A stretch of 64,000 bases of DNA. Origin: Olegusella massiliensis. Lineage in GTDB: Bacteria > Actinomycetota > Coriobacteriia > Coriobacteriales > Atopobiaceae. Where the stretch lies: positions 434,001-498,000 of the forward strand of contig NZ_FLLS01000002.1 of the NCBI RefSeq assembly GCF_900078545.1. Reading direction: 5' to 3'. A program made the position numbers and the translations under genes. Positions 34,919 to 43,677 of this stretch are shown piece by piece. The notes beneath the pieces are model-generated. The model saw nothing but the letters and a program-made list of their open reading frames with translations. It had not been told where the DNA came from and did no database searches. The number at the start of each line of letters is the position of its first letter. Within the stretch, counting starts at the first letter, position 1.

Positions 34919-35137
34919 TTAACCGTGGGTGTATTTTGTAGCAGCGTGGAGCATGTTGATCTCACGTAGTTCAAGTTTTCCTTCGATATAGGGTTTATAC
35001 ATCGCTTCAACCGAGCCAACACCCATCGAACAGCCACTACAATTTTCGCAAGAGCTATCGTCACAAAATGACAAGCCTCGCGCCACGATGGCCCTGCGCT
35101 CCTCGGGAGTCGTATCCTTAATCAGCACACTTTTCAT
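34919..35137 (-). CDS. Small Cys-rich conserved protein
   Basis: 72 residues, AAGGGGGATTG Shine-Dalgarno before ATG at 35137. A Cys cluster CDDSSCENCSGCSMG (residues 25-39) with four Cys could bind a metal or cluster, followed by MYKPYIEGKLELREINMLH. I recall this type of protein as a widely conserved family in Firmicutes and anaerobic Actinobacteria without an experimentally known role. It begins 23 bases after the DUF262 stop and may be co-transcribed with it. Confidence 0.75.
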   Translation of the reverse strand: MKSVLIKDTTPEERRAIVARGLSFCDDSSCENCSGCSMGVGSVEAMYKPYIEGKLELREINMLHAATKYTHG

Positions 35138-35160
35138 GACAATCCCCCTTAAAACCGCAG

Positions 35161-36690
35161 TTAAAGACTTCGCCGATAGATTGCGCGTGTCGCCTCACTT
35201 AGCTGAGGATATACCCAGCGCACAGGCGCCTTATCCCCCGCCTGCAAAGCCAAACCGATTGCTGTTGTCGCATCCCAATCATCCGCCTTACGCAACGCAA
35301 GCGCACGGCAAAACTCATCATCAGCAGGAAAGCGCAGAGAGCTACTCTCTTCATTAAGTAGGTAGCTGGCATAAGCCACGACAAAGTCGCCACCAACCGC
35401 GCGCACACCTTCAAGACGAGCAATCAACTGCGAAAAGAATTTTTTCATACCTTCTGACGAACAATTACAGACAAGGCGCCTCATCAAATACGACTCCGTG
35501 ATACGCAAAGACTTCTCAAACACTGCGGCGTCAATATCCTGCTGATCGTAGGCGTCGTGGAAAAACAGCAGCAAAGGGTTAACTTCCGCTTGATCAAGCT
35601 TGCGCAAATCCGTTAATGCAGCATCAATTTCAGGTCGCGGATCGCAGTCTTCCATTACCTGTCCTTGGGTGATGTGCACATAAGAGCGCACGGTGCGACG
35701 CAGTTGATTAATCAGAGTGATAATGGCATTGCCGCTGCTATATCCCCCGTCACGTACATAGCGTTTGAACGCGGCATAGATATCTGAGCGCTCAAATGTT
35801 TGAGGGGCACAGCTAGCAGTTAGCCAATCGTGCAAGAAGTTCTCAAAAAGTTTTGCGTCATTATCCGTATCGAGTGACTGCTCAATCGGTTGCCAAAAAC
35901 TGCGATAAAGCGATTCTTGACTCTCAATCGGAGCTGACATCAAAATAAAGTTGCGCACAAGATCGGCCGATGACAAATCTTTACCCGTAGAGTTCATCGA
36001 CTCAAACACCAGCTGCGGATTGTCCTGACCTTCGGTGAGTGCAATAGATGCTACCTGTAGCTGCTGAATTCCCAGCCAGATACTATTGATATCCACATGT
36101 TCTAGCTGACGCTCAAAATAAGCAAGATTTTCCAACAGATGATGGGAACCCTGAGCACTTATCGCCTTATGAGCTTCAGGAGCACTGTCACTCTCAAGAG
36201 CGTCAATTAAAGCTTGGAACAACTCACGGTCGCCTTTGGAAAGCGTCAACTTGTAGTGATCGTGACCATCACGATGTTTGTTGGTGAGATAGCCATCATC
36301 CAAGATTTCTTGAGCAGAAAAGCTTAAGGAAGCAGAGCGCTCGGGATGGCGATGCGCATAACGTGCCAGAGCCACAAACACCAGCATCAAGGTGGTGACT
36401 CGCTGCTGGCCATCAATGAGCAGCCGCGACTCGACACCCGAGGTGGAAACTGCCCCATCCTGCACCCATACAATTGAACCCGTAAAGTGGCTTGGCGACA
36501 TCAGAGTGCGTCCACCATATTCACTACGAAGCCGCACGTCTTTTGCCGTGCGTCCTACGGTCACTATATCGTCCCAAAGCTGTGCACACTCGCGTAGCCC
36601 CCACGTATACGGCCGCTGATATACCGGCACAACAAAACGCAGATTAACAGGGGTAACGAGCCCGACAATAGTCGCGGTATCCGCATGCAT
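35161..36690 (-). CDS. DUF262 (GmrS-like) protein without a nuclease domain
   Basis: 509 residues, ATG at 36690 with AAGGAAG upstream. The N-terminal domain carries the DUF262/ParB-like motifs VPVYQRPYTW (21-30) and LLIDGQQRVTTLML (about 90-103), and FESMNSTGKDLSSADLVRNF. In GmrSD-type IV restriction systems this domain binds and hydrolyses nucleotides, and a C-terminal DUF1524 His-Asn-His nuclease (often on the same chain) cuts modified DNA. Here the last 150 residues show no HxxP or other nuclease motif and the next gene is unrelated. Role is therefore unclear: a defence protein with a separate nuclease, or a derived form. Confidence 0.8.
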   Translation of the reverse strand: MHADTATIVGLVTPVNLRFVVPVYQRPYTWGLRECAQLWDDIVTVGRTAKDVRLRSEYGGRTLMSPSHFTGSIVWVQDGAVSTSGVESRLLIDGQQRVTTLMLVFVALARYAHRHPERSASLSFSAQEILDDGYLTNKHRDGHDHYKLTLSKGDRELFQALIDALESDSAPEAHKAISAQGSHHLLENLAYFERQLEHVDINSIWLGIQQLQVASIALTEGQDNPQLVFESMNSTGKDLSSADLVRNFILMSAPIESQESLYRSFWQPIEQSLDTDNDAKLFENFLHDWLTASCAPQTFERSDIYAAFKRYVRDGGYSSGNAIITLINQLRRTVRSYVHITQGQVMEDCDPRPEIDAALTDLRKLDQAEVNPLLLFFHDAYDQQDIDAAVFEKSLRITESYLMRRLVCNCSSEGMKKFFSQLIARLEGVRAVGGDFVVAYASYLLNEESSSLRFPADDEFCRALALRKADDWDATTAIGLALQAGDKAPVRWVYPQLSEATRAIYRRSL

Positions 36691-37097
36691 ACTTTGCTTC
36701 CTTACCTATACGAACAGCATGCTACCAAAACATATTTCAGCAGCACATTCAGTCTAGCAGTCAACATAGCCATGAAACGCGTCTATTCCTCACGCATCTT
36801 TCCTGGAGGCGACTTACAAAATAAATATTTTTGGCCTATCTACAAACACAACAAGAGGCCATTCTCTCAGTCACTTCTGATCTACAGAGACACTATTGGT
36901 TGTGGTAGGCCTGTATGCGGTCACAATATATCGGTGAGTGGGCATGCAAAAACTTTTTTTCTTACAATGCTCATGCAATATTTATATGAATCGCAGCACG
37001 AGAAAAGTTTTCGTCACGCGTCTAGCTGGGGTTCCAGAGCTTTTCAACCGCTTTTCTTCAAACTATCAACATTTGATTTCAGTATTTTGGGAATTAT

Positions 37098-37113
37098 CCA
37101 CATTATATAGTGT
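37098..37113 (+). promoter_or_regulatory. NrdR box 1 of nrdD
   Basis: CCACATTATATAGTGT agrees with the NrdR consensus acaCwAtATaTwGtgt at 14 of 16 positions, including all of the right half. NrdR is the ATP-cone repressor of ribonucleotide reductase genes. Confidence 0.8.
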
Positions 37114-37129
37114 AGATTGTCAATCAGAT

Positions 37130-37145
37130 ACCCAATAGATTGTGT
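37130..37145 (+). promoter_or_regulatory. NrdR box 2 of nrdD
   Basis: ACCCAATAGATTGTGT matches the NrdR consensus at 14 of 16 positions. Its centre is 32 bases from box 1, the usual three-helical-turn spacing of paired NrdR sites. It touches the putative -10. Confidence 0.8.
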
Positions 37146-37217
37146 ATACTAGAATCTCAGATTATTTACTCAGGCAAAAAGCGTGAATATAGCGCGCCGT
37201 TCAGCAAGGAGTGAAGC

Positions 37218-39446
37218 ATGAAAATTATCAAGCGCAATGGTAGTGAAGTTGCCTTTGACCTCTCAAAAATTACCAATGCCATCCTTGCTGCAAACAAAGA
37301 AGTACCTGCCGATGAGCGTCTCAGCGACCGTGAGGTTCAGTTTGCTTCTCTCAACGTTGAGGAAGAATGCAAACAGCTTGCTCACACCGTCTCCGTCGAG
37401 GAGATTCAGGACTTTGTTGAGGATCAGCTGATGAAGCTTGATCGTTTCTCTGTCGCCCGTAAGTACATCATTTATCGCTATGTACAAAATCTCAAGCGTC
37501 AAAAGAACACTACCGATGACCGTATTTTGACTTTGATTGATTCCAACAATGAGGAAGCCAAGCAGGAAAACTCCAACAAGAATCCTAGTGTTGTCTCTGT
37601 TCAGCGTGACTACATGGCAGGCGAGGTTTCTCGCGACCTCACCGATCGCAAACTGTTGCCCGAAGACGTTGTCAAAGCCCACCAAGAAGGCATCATTCAC
37701 TTCCACGACTCTGACTATTACGCGCAGCGCATGCACAACTGCGACCTCGTCAATCTTGACGATATGCTGCAAAACGGTACGGTGATTTCGGGCACTATGA
37801 TTGAAAAGCCACATTCCTTCTCGACGGCTTGCAACATTGCAACCCAGATTATTGCCCAGGTTGCTAGTTGCCAATATGGCGGCCAGTCAATCTCGCTAGA
37901 GCACCTTGCTCCCTTTGTTGATATCTCCCGCAAAAAGATCCGTCGCTCAGTCTATGCCGAGATGGAATCTGTCGGGTTTGATGCGTCAGATGAGCAAATC
38001 GAAATTATGGTCGAAAAGCGTCTCCACGATGAGATTGCCCGCGGCGTTCAGACCATCCAATACCAGGTAGTCACCCTGATGACCACCAATGGTCAGGCCC
38101 CCTTCATCACTGTCTTTATGTATTTAGGTGAAGCGCGCGATGAGCAGACCAAAAAAGACCTTGCGCTCATCATCGAAGAGACACTGCGTCAGCGCTATCA
38201 AGGCGTCCGCAACGAAGCAGGTGTCTGGATTACGCCTGCCTTCCCTAAGCTTATCTATGTACTTGAAGAGGACAACGTTCGTGAGGGTACACCCTACTTC
38301 TATCTCACCAAACTGGCAGCCAAATGCACCGCAAAGCGTATGGTGCCCGACTACATCTCCGAAAAGAAGATGAAGGAATATAAGCTCTCCACTGGTGAGA
38401 CCGAAGGCAACGGCGATTGCTATACCTGCATGGGTTGCCGTTCCTTCTTGACACCTGACCGCAGCGCTAACGGTGGCTATGACAACATCTCACGTGCAAA
38501 GAACTACGTCCCGGGAAAGCCCAAGTACTATGGACGTTTCAACCAAGGTGTTGTGACCATCAACCTTCCTGATGTCGCTCTTTCCTCTGGTGGCGACATG
38601 GACAAGTTCTGGAAGATTTTTGATGAGCGCCTAGACCTCTGCCACAAGGGTCTGCGTTGCCGTCATGATCGCCTCGTGGGCACACTTTCTGATGCAGCTC
38701 CTATTCTTTGGCAGTATGGCGCACTCGCCCGTCTTAACAAGGGTGAGGCCATCGACAAGCTGCTTTATAGTGGCTACTCCACCATCTCGCTGGGTTACGC
38801 AGGACTTTATGAGTGCGTAAAGTTCATGACTGGTCGCAGCCACACCGATCCTGAGGCAAAACCCTTTGCTCTACAGGTTATGCAACATATGAACGATCGC
38901 TGTACTGAGTGGAAGGCTGCCGAGGATATTGACTACAGTCTTTACGGTACGCCTATCGAGTCCACCACCTATAAGTTTGCTAAGTGCCTACAGCGCCGTT
39001 GGGGCATCATCCCTGGCATTACGGACAAGGGCTATATCACCAACAGCTATCACGTCCATGTAGGCGAAAAGATTGATGCTTTTACCAAGCTCCAGTTTGA
39101 AAGCGAATTCCAGCGTCTATCCCCTGGTGGTGCTATCAGCTACGTTGAGGTTCCCAATATGCAGGACAACCTTGAGGCTGTTATTGCCGTTATGCAGTTC
39201 ATCTATGACAACATTATGTATGCCGAGCTTAATACCAAAAGCGATTATTGCCAGGTTTGTGGCTATGACGGAGAAATTCAGATTGTCACCGATGATGATG
39301 GCAAGCTCGTGTGGGAATGCCCCAACTGCCACAACCACAATCAGGACAAGATGAACGTGGCACGTCGTACCTGCGGCTATATTGGCACCCAGTTCTGGAA
39401 CCAAGGCCGTACACAGGAGATTAAGGATCGCGTGTTGCACCTCTAA
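37218..39446 (+). CDS. nrdD: Anaerobic ribonucleoside-triphosphate reductase NrdD
   Basis: 742 residues, AAGGAG upstream of the ATG. Class III enzyme that makes deoxynucleotides without oxygen. N-terminal ATP-cone (MKIIKRNGSEVAFDLSKI onward, about 1-95) for allosteric control; catalytic ten-stranded barrel; a C-terminal zinc site with CQVC and CPNC; and the glycyl radical box RTCGYIG near the end, close to NQGR. Formate-type cysteines in CYTCMGCR are in the middle region. Length is normal. Activated by NrdG, encoded 3.5 kb away in the same direction. Confidence 0.97.
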   Translation: MKIIKRNGSEVAFDLSKITNAILAANKEVPADERLSDREVQFASLNVEEECKQLAHTVSVEEIQDFVEDQLMKLDRFSVARKYIIYRYVQNLKRQKNTTDDRILTLIDSNNEEAKQENSNKNPSVVSVQRDYMAGEVSRDLTDRKLLPEDVVKAHQEGIIHFHDSDYYAQRMHNCDLVNLDDMLQNGTVISGTMIEKPHSFSTACNIATQIIAQVASCQYGGQSISLEHLAPFVDISRKKIRRSVYAEMESVGFDASDEQIEIMVEKRLHDEIARGVQTIQYQVVTLMTTNGQAPFITVFMYLGEARDEQTKKDLALIIEETLRQRYQGVRNEAGVWITPAFPKLIYVLEEDNVREGTPYFYLTKLAAKCTAKRMVPDYISEKKMKEYKLSTGETEGNGDCYTCMGCRSFLTPDRSANGGYDNISRAKNYVPGKPKYYGRFNQGVVTINLPDVALSSGGDMDKFWKIFDERLDLCHKGLRCRHDRLVGTLSDAAPILWQYGALARLNKGEAIDKLLYSGYSTISLGYAGLYECVKFMTGRSHTDPEAKPFALQVMQHMNDRCTEWKAAEDIDYSLYGTPIESTTYKFAKCLQRRWGIIPGITDKGYITNSYHVHVGEKIDAFTKLQFESEFQRLSPGGAISYVEVPNMQDNLEAVIAVMQFIYDNIMYAELNTKSDYCQVCGYDGEIQIVTDDDGKLVWECPNCHNHNQDKMNVARRTCGYIGTQFWNQGRTQEIKDRVLHL

Positions 39447-39502
39447 AGCATGACGCACTGTCTGTCTGCTACTACGTTCGGTTATCCACCTGCACGACTC
39501 GA

Positions 39503-39534
39503 AGCCAGGAAAGCTTTGCTTGCCTGGCTTTTTT
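39503..39534 (+). terminator. Rho-independent terminator of nrdD
   Basis: Stem AGCCAGG..CCTGGCT (39503-39509 with 39523-39529), extended inside by AAGC/GCTT, followed by six T. Confidence 0.88.
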
Positions 39535-39543
39535 CATCATCTT

Positions 39544-39571
39544 AGATGGAAGCGGCTTGCCGCTTCCATCT
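39544..39571. terminator. Second perfect hairpin in the convergent nrdD/kinase junction
   Basis: AGATGGAAGCGGC-TT-GCCGCTTCCATCT, a 13-base perfect inverted repeat directly after the nrdD terminator and 40 bases before the end of the leftward kinase gene. No T-run; likely ends the kinase transcript. Confidence 0.6.
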
Positions 39572-39611
39572 CATCAAACAGGCCAAGAGCCCATACCCGC
39601 GCTACTAAAAG

Positions 39612-40988
39612 CTACTCCGTACGAGATTCACTGCCGGTGGAACTAGCAGACGCCGCAGGAGAAGCAACAAGCGCATGAGAGCTGTCGCTAGTTGTGGCTG
39701 CACTGGGAAAGTGAAGTGTCACTGAAAACAGATCTGCATCTATTGCAAGTTTCAAACTTCCACCTTGGAGTTCCATCAGGCTCTGAGCAATCGACAGACC
39801 CAAGCCCGAGCCTTCAGTCGTACGTGAAGCGTCTCCCCGCACAAAGCGCTCCAGCAGTTCTTCCGCACTGATATTCAGCTGCGTTGCAGAGATGTTCTTG
39901 CAGCTAATTTCTACTCCCCCCTCAGCTGAAGGTTGAGCGCTGAAATAGGCCCTCGTTCCTGCCATGGCATACTTGGACACGTTGCTAAGGATGTTGTCAA
40001 AGATGCGGCCCATCTGCCTGCCATCGGCATTAATCATCAGTGGCTCATCAGAAGTAGTGCATATCAGCTGAATGTTCTGCTTGTTCAGGCGCTCTGTCCA
40101 CTCACCACCCGCCTGTGCTACCAGCACAGAAGCATCGAGCGGCGCCAGTGCAACTGAGATATTGCCTGTTTGTGCCTTTGAAGCCTCGATCAAATCCTCA
40201 ATGAGCTTCCTTAGGCGCACAGACTGGCGAGCGAGCACATCAGAGCATTCCTCAAGCTTGTCTTCATCGCGACCCTCTGGAGCAATAGCAAGCTCAGCAG
40301 AAAGCAGATCAGCATAGTTGATTACCGAAGTCAGCGGTGTCTTGAGATCATGGCTCACATTGGCAATAAGCTCAGTACGGAGACGCTCGGCGCGCACCTT
40401 ATCCTGCTCGGCATCAAGGCTCAAGCGCAAAGCGTTAGCCCGCTCATCTGCAGCCACAGAGCTCACGTGCGCCAATCTGTTGATATCGCTTGCAAGCTCG
40501 CGAAGACCACCACGCATCAAACTTTCATCCACCTGCGCTGTAAAATCGCCAGCAGCCAGACACTTAATTGTTTTGCCTATATCATCAAGACGGGCTTGGC
40601 GCTCACCCAGCATCACAAAGCTTAAAGAACACAGCGCTAACACCAGCAACGCAACAAAAAGACCCGAGGATACGCAAAACAGTACTACGGCTATGACTGC
40701 TACATATCCCAGAGCCCAGCGCCAAAGGTATGACCAAGCGCTTTTAATGTCGTCAGCCATCTCCCAATGCTTTGCCACAAAGAGCATAAAGAGCACGAGT
40801 GCACAATCAAGGGTGCAAATAACGTAATAGCTCTCAGGAAAAGTGGTCATACCGTGTGTCGCATAGACAAAAAAGGCATGAACCAGAGGAACCAACAAAA
40901 AGCTGCTGATAACTGCCAAAATGCACATGAGCCAAACCCAAAGAGCGCCAGCGTGCTCATTGGGGATTTGCTGGTTGTTGCGCTTCAT
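39612..40988 (-). CDS. Membrane sensor histidine kinase
   Basis: 458 residues from ATG at 40988, overlapping the response regulator stop by ATGA. Four hydrophobic helices in the first 130 residues with only short loops between them, so the sensor sits in or near the membrane; a coiled region follows. Kinase core: H-box LIANVSHDLKTPLTSVINYA, N-box IFDNILSNVSKYA and G2 GSGLGLSIAQS; the G1 box is weak (ISCKNISA instead of DxGxG). The C-terminal 30 residues are Ser/Ala/Thr-rich and disordered. Signal unknown; co-transcribed with its regulator. Resembles VanS/ResE-type kinases of Gram-positives. Confidence 0.88.
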   Translation of the reverse strand: MKRNNQQIPNEHAGALWVWLMCILAVISSFLLVPLVHAFFVYATHGMTTFPESYYVICTLDCALVLFMLFVAKHWEMADDIKSAWSYLWRWALGYVAVIAVVLFCVSSGLFVALLVLALCSLSFVMLGERQARLDDIGKTIKCLAAGDFTAQVDESLMRGGLRELASDINRLAHVSSVAADERANALRLSLDAEQDKVRAERLRTELIANVSHDLKTPLTSVINYADLLSAELAIAPEGRDEDKLEECSDVLARQSVRLRKLIEDLIEASKAQTGNISVALAPLDASVLVAQAGGEWTERLNKQNIQLICTTSDEPLMINADGRQMGRIFDNILSNVSKYAMAGTRAYFSAQPSAEGGVEISCKNISATQLNISAEELLERFVRGDASRTTEGSGLGLSIAQSLMELQGGSLKLAIDADLFSVTLHFPSAATTSDSSHALVASPAASASSTGSESRTE

Positions 40989-41704
40989 CGTGCGCCTCCC
41001 ATCTTGTAGCCGCGGCCCCAAACCACCATGAGATAGCGAGGCTCGGCAGGGTTAATCTCTATTTTTTCTCGCAGATGACGCACGTGAACAGCAACGGTAT
41101 TTTCACAGCCATACGAAGGTGCGCCCCAGACTGCCTCGTAGATTGCAGCTGGGCTGTAGACACGTCCAGGATGCTTCATGAGAAAATGGCAGATGTCATA
41201 TTCTTTGGGCGTAAGCGCAACCGCTTCGCCATCTACGCTAACTTTTTTTGCAGCATCATTGAGTTCGATACCGCCAAGCACAAGTGTGCTGGCAGCCTCC
41301 TCTTCCTGAGGATTGGCGGCACCGAGCCGCTTGTATCGGCGCAGTGCACTACGTACGCGCGCCAATAACTCTGCAGGTACAAAAGGCTTGGTGACATAAT
41401 CATCCGCACCCAAATCAAGACCGAGCACCTTATCTGCGTCCTCACTTTTTGCGGTGAGCATAATCACCGGAACATTGCTGAGCTTGCGGATTTGTACCAA
41501 TGCCGCCGGACCATCCATCACGGGCATCATCACATCAAGCAAAACCAAATCGATGGGACGGCTGTCTTCAATCCCCTGCTCTACCGTTGCGACAGCTTGC
41601 TTGCCGTCATAGGCACAAAGCAGCTCATAGTCGGAATTTTGCAGATAAATCTTGAGTGCACCAACAATATCATGATCATCATCTACCAGAAGAATGCGAT
41701 ACAT
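40985..41704 (-). CDS. OmpR-family response regulator
   Basis: 239 residues. Receiver with acidic VDDDHD, phospho-Asp in VLLDVMMPVMDG, Thr in VIMLTAKS and Lys in YVTKPF. C-terminal winged helix with LTPKEYDICHFLM and the recognition region NTVAVHVRHLREKIE. VanR-like. It sits 122 bases behind the C39-type peptidase gene on the same strand, so the three genes may form one loose unit. Confidence 0.93.
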   Translation of the reverse strand: MYRILLVDDDHDIVGALKIYLQNSDYELLCAYDGKQAVATVEQGIEDSRPIDLVLLDVMMPVMDGPAALVQIRKLSNVPVIMLTAKSEDADKVLGLDLGADDYVTKPFVPAELLARVRSALRRYKRLGAANPQEEEAASTLVLGGIELNDAAKKVSVDGEAVALTPKEYDICHFLMKHPGRVYSPAAIYEAVWGAPSYGCENTVAVHVRHLREKIEINPAEPRYLMVVWGRGYKMGGAR

Positions 41705-41826
41705 CTGAACTCTTTCTCACATAGACCTTTATATTTCAATGCAACGTTGCAGCAGAACAGGTGAAATACGAACAAGATTATTCTCTCATGAGGATATATG
41801 AGGTAACAGGCGAAAAGTTCTGCTTG

Positions 41827-42678
41827 TTAGACTTGACTTTTGCGCAGGACCCAGAGATTTTGAATCTGACCTTCAAGCTCGTCATAGGTCCAAATTTTAT
41901 TGGAGCGTTCTTTGCTATTGGGATCACGCACAACGATACCATCTTCCTTAAGACCAGCGAGAACAATAAAATGACCAGTCTTGGTAAAATCACCCTGCCC
42001 CATGATGCAAATAATGGGGTTGCCTGCTTCAAGATTTGCCTTAACACGTGCCTCTTGCAGGGGAATCTCGGTCACATCTAAACCTAATTTTCGAGCGCCC
42101 TGAGACATCAACGCCCATGCACTACCCTCTCCATCGACTGCATAACCCTGAGCTGTTGCAAACTCGCCCATCGCAAGAGGCGACATCGATGTGTCCCCCG
42201 TAAGATAGATATATGCCATTGATAAACAGCTAGGACCACAACCAGAAAGCGCAAAAAACTGACCAGCATAGTTGGTATAGCCCCAGCGCTCATCCCACTG
42301 CAAGAAGAGCGGAACCATGGAACTGTGAGCGTATTCCGAAAGATCAATAGTTGGATGATCATTGTGGTGTTTATCGTAGTCCAAAACAAATTGGCGTGCT
42401 TCGGGATTGCGTTCAAAAAGACTGACAAGCTCGGCAGGAGTAGTCTTGGAAGGGCGCTGCCAGGGCAGCAGGCCCTGTTGAAAACAGATAGCCCCAAGGA
42501 ACGTAAGAGTAAGGAAAAAAAGAATGATAACGCGCTTGAACCAGCCACGATGACGATGTCGGCGGTGCGCACGGCGCTGATACGACCGAAGTGTTGAGGC
42601 ACTGCGGCTATAGCGAGTTACGCCACCTCTATAGACTACATCATTTTGAGATACCGACCCTTCGCAGATAGCTTCCAT
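41827..42678 (-). CDS. Membrane-anchored C39-like cysteine peptidase
   Basis: 283 residues, AAGGAGG upstream of ATG at 42678. An Arg/His-rich cytoplasmic N-terminus (RRAHRRHRHRG) precedes one membrane helix at about 48-66, so the catalytic domain is outside. The peptidase_C39_2 triad is visible as C147 in LSGCGPSCLSMAY, H236 in GHFIVLAG and D252 in VRDPNS. The WDERWGYTNY segment before the Cys is typical of this family. Possible roles are wall or peptide processing; substrate unknown. Divergent from nrdG and upstream of a two-component system. Confidence 0.88.
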   Translation of the reverse strand: MEAICEGSVSQNDVVYRGGVTRYSRSASTLRSYQRRAHRRHRHRGWFKRVIILFFLTLTFLGAICFQQGLLPWQRPSKTTPAELVSLFERNPEARQFVLDYDKHHNDHPTIDLSEYAHSSMVPLFLQWDERWGYTNYAGQFFALSGCGPSCLSMAYIYLTGDTSMSPLAMGEFATAQGYAVDGEGSAWALMSQGARKLGLDVTEIPLQEARVKANLEAGNPIICIMGQGDFTKTGHFIVLAGLKEDGIVVRDPNSKERSNKIWTYDELEGQIQNLWVLRKSQV

Positions 42679-42753
42679 ATGCCCTCCTTTCTTGGCTTAC
42701 GGCATTTCACGACAGGGTTGTATTGCTTGAGCACATTATCTTCTGACCACCCT

Positions 42754-42791
42754 TTAAGGAACCAGAAGCAAAATTCGAAAGATTTCCTTAA
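42754..42791. other. Inverted repeat in the C39/nrdG intergenic region
   Basis: TTAAGGAA (42754-42761) and TTCCTTAA (42784-42791) form a perfect 8-base inverted repeat; a competing CTTCTG/CAGAAG pair overlaps it. Could be a transcription-factor site for either divergent gene. Confidence 0.35.
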
Positions 42792-42885
42792 CTTCAGGCA
42801 TTCAAATTGGTCTGACAAATCAAAGGACTACATTGCAAAGACATTGAGCCCTATGCCCAGGCAACGTCAAAAGAATTATTACAAA

Positions 42886-42901
42886 ACACATCATCTAGTA
42901 G
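42886..42901 (+). promoter_or_regulatory. NrdR-like box 1 of nrdG
   Basis: ACACATCATCTAGTAG matches the NrdR consensus acaCwAtATaTwGtgt at 11 of 16 positions. Weak alone; strengthened by the second box exactly 32 bases on. Confidence 0.55.
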
Positions 42902-42917
42902 GTATAAATCAGTTTTG

Positions 42918-42933
42918 GGTCTATACTTTGTGG
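42918..42933 (+). promoter_or_regulatory. NrdR-like box 2 and -10 of nrdG
   Basis: GGTCTATACTTTGTGG matches the NrdR consensus at 10 of 16 positions (8 of 10 in the core) and includes TATACT (42922-42927), the same -10-like hexamer as in front of nrdD. Centre-to-centre distance to box 1 is 32 bases. Confidence 0.55.
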
Positions 42934-42960
42934 CTGGTGACGACTGAGGCAGGAGAGCAT

Positions 42961-43557
42961 ATGAATTACGCTACTATCAAATACTGCGATATTGCCAACG
43001 GTATTGGCGTAAGAACAACGCTGTTTGTATCTGGCTGCCGTCGCGCCTGTCCGTTTTGCTTTAATCCTGAGGCTTGGTCTTTTGAATATGGCAATCCATT
43101 TGATGAGGCAGTGCAGCAGCAGATTATCGATAGCCTCAAGCCAGACTATATCCAAGGCCTCACCCTCTTGGGGGGCGAGCCCTTCGAACCAGCCAATCAA
43201 CGTGGTTTGGTAGGTTTTCTTGAGCGCGTGCGCCGCGAATGTCCACGCAAGACTATCTGGTCATATTCAGGCTTTACGTGGGAAGAAATTATGGGTGAAG
43301 ACACGCCGCACCCTCCCTATGACAAGCTGGGGATCTCGCCGGTAACCGAGGTGACTGAGCGTTTTGTTTCTTGCTTGGATGTGCTAGTAGACGGACCATT
43401 TGTCCAAGCAAAAAAAGATATTACCCTCCGTTTTCGCGGCTCTTCTAATCAAAGACTCATTGATGTACCCGCAACTCTTGCTGCACGAAAAACTGACCCC
43501 GCTCATCCTCTTATCCTCTGGAAAGATGAACCTCTCTTTTCCACACACACGATGTAG
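42961..43557 (+). CDS. nrdG: Anaerobic ribonucleotide reductase activase NrdG
   Basis: 198 residues from ATG at 42961, with AGGAGAG upstream; the frame is open 105 codons earlier but that part is not protein-like. Radical-SAM enzyme that installs the glycyl radical on NrdD. The cluster motif is C26-X3-C30-X2-C33 (CRRACPFC), followed by LTLLGGEPF for SAM binding. Slightly longer than E. coli NrdG, including a C-terminal extension. In most genomes it directly follows nrdD; here a leftward three-gene block lies between them. Confidence 0.95.
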   Translation: MNYATIKYCDIANGIGVRTTLFVSGCRRACPFCFNPEAWSFEYGNPFDEAVQQQIIDSLKPDYIQGLTLLGGEPFEPANQRGLVGFLERVRRECPRKTIWSYSGFTWEEIMGEDTPHPPYDKLGISPVTEVTERFVSCLDVLVDGPFVQAKKDITLRFRGSSNQRLIDVPATLAARKTDPAHPLILWKDEPLFSTHTM

Positions 43558-43579
43558 CCTGGTGGAATTTATATAAAGC

Positions 43580-43618
43580 AAGAAGTGCGCTGGCAAACCG
43601 TCGGCGCACTTCTTTGTT
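43580..43618. terminator. Bidirectional terminator between nrdG and the DUF4179 gene
   Basis: Perfect 11-base stem AAGAAGTGCGC / GCGCACTTCTT (43580-43590 with 43604-43614) with T-rich sequence after it in both directions. Confidence 0.75.
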
Positions 43619-43677
43619 ACAAACAGTTGTGTTACGAACAACGGGCGATTATGCGTAACGTTGTGGTTTTGCTTGAC

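Larger units (their letters stand above)
36691..37217. promoter_or_regulatory. Divergent region upstream of nrdD
   Basis: 527 bases between the leftward DUF262 gene and rightward nrdD. The first 400 bases are A/T-rich and hold no convincing gene. The last 120 bases contain two NrdR-like boxes, a TATACT hexamer (37145-37150) that could be the -10, and the strong Shine-Dalgarno AAGGAG before nrdD. Confidence 0.7.

Noticed and set aside
36685-37110. Open frame of 141 codons upstream of nrdD
   Set aside because: No Shine-Dalgarno, no recognisable domain, runs into the NrdR boxes and uses A/T-rich intergenic sequence.
42646-42960. N-terminal extension of NrdG
   Set aside because: Covers the intergenic region with NrdR-like boxes; the family N-terminus begins at 42961.
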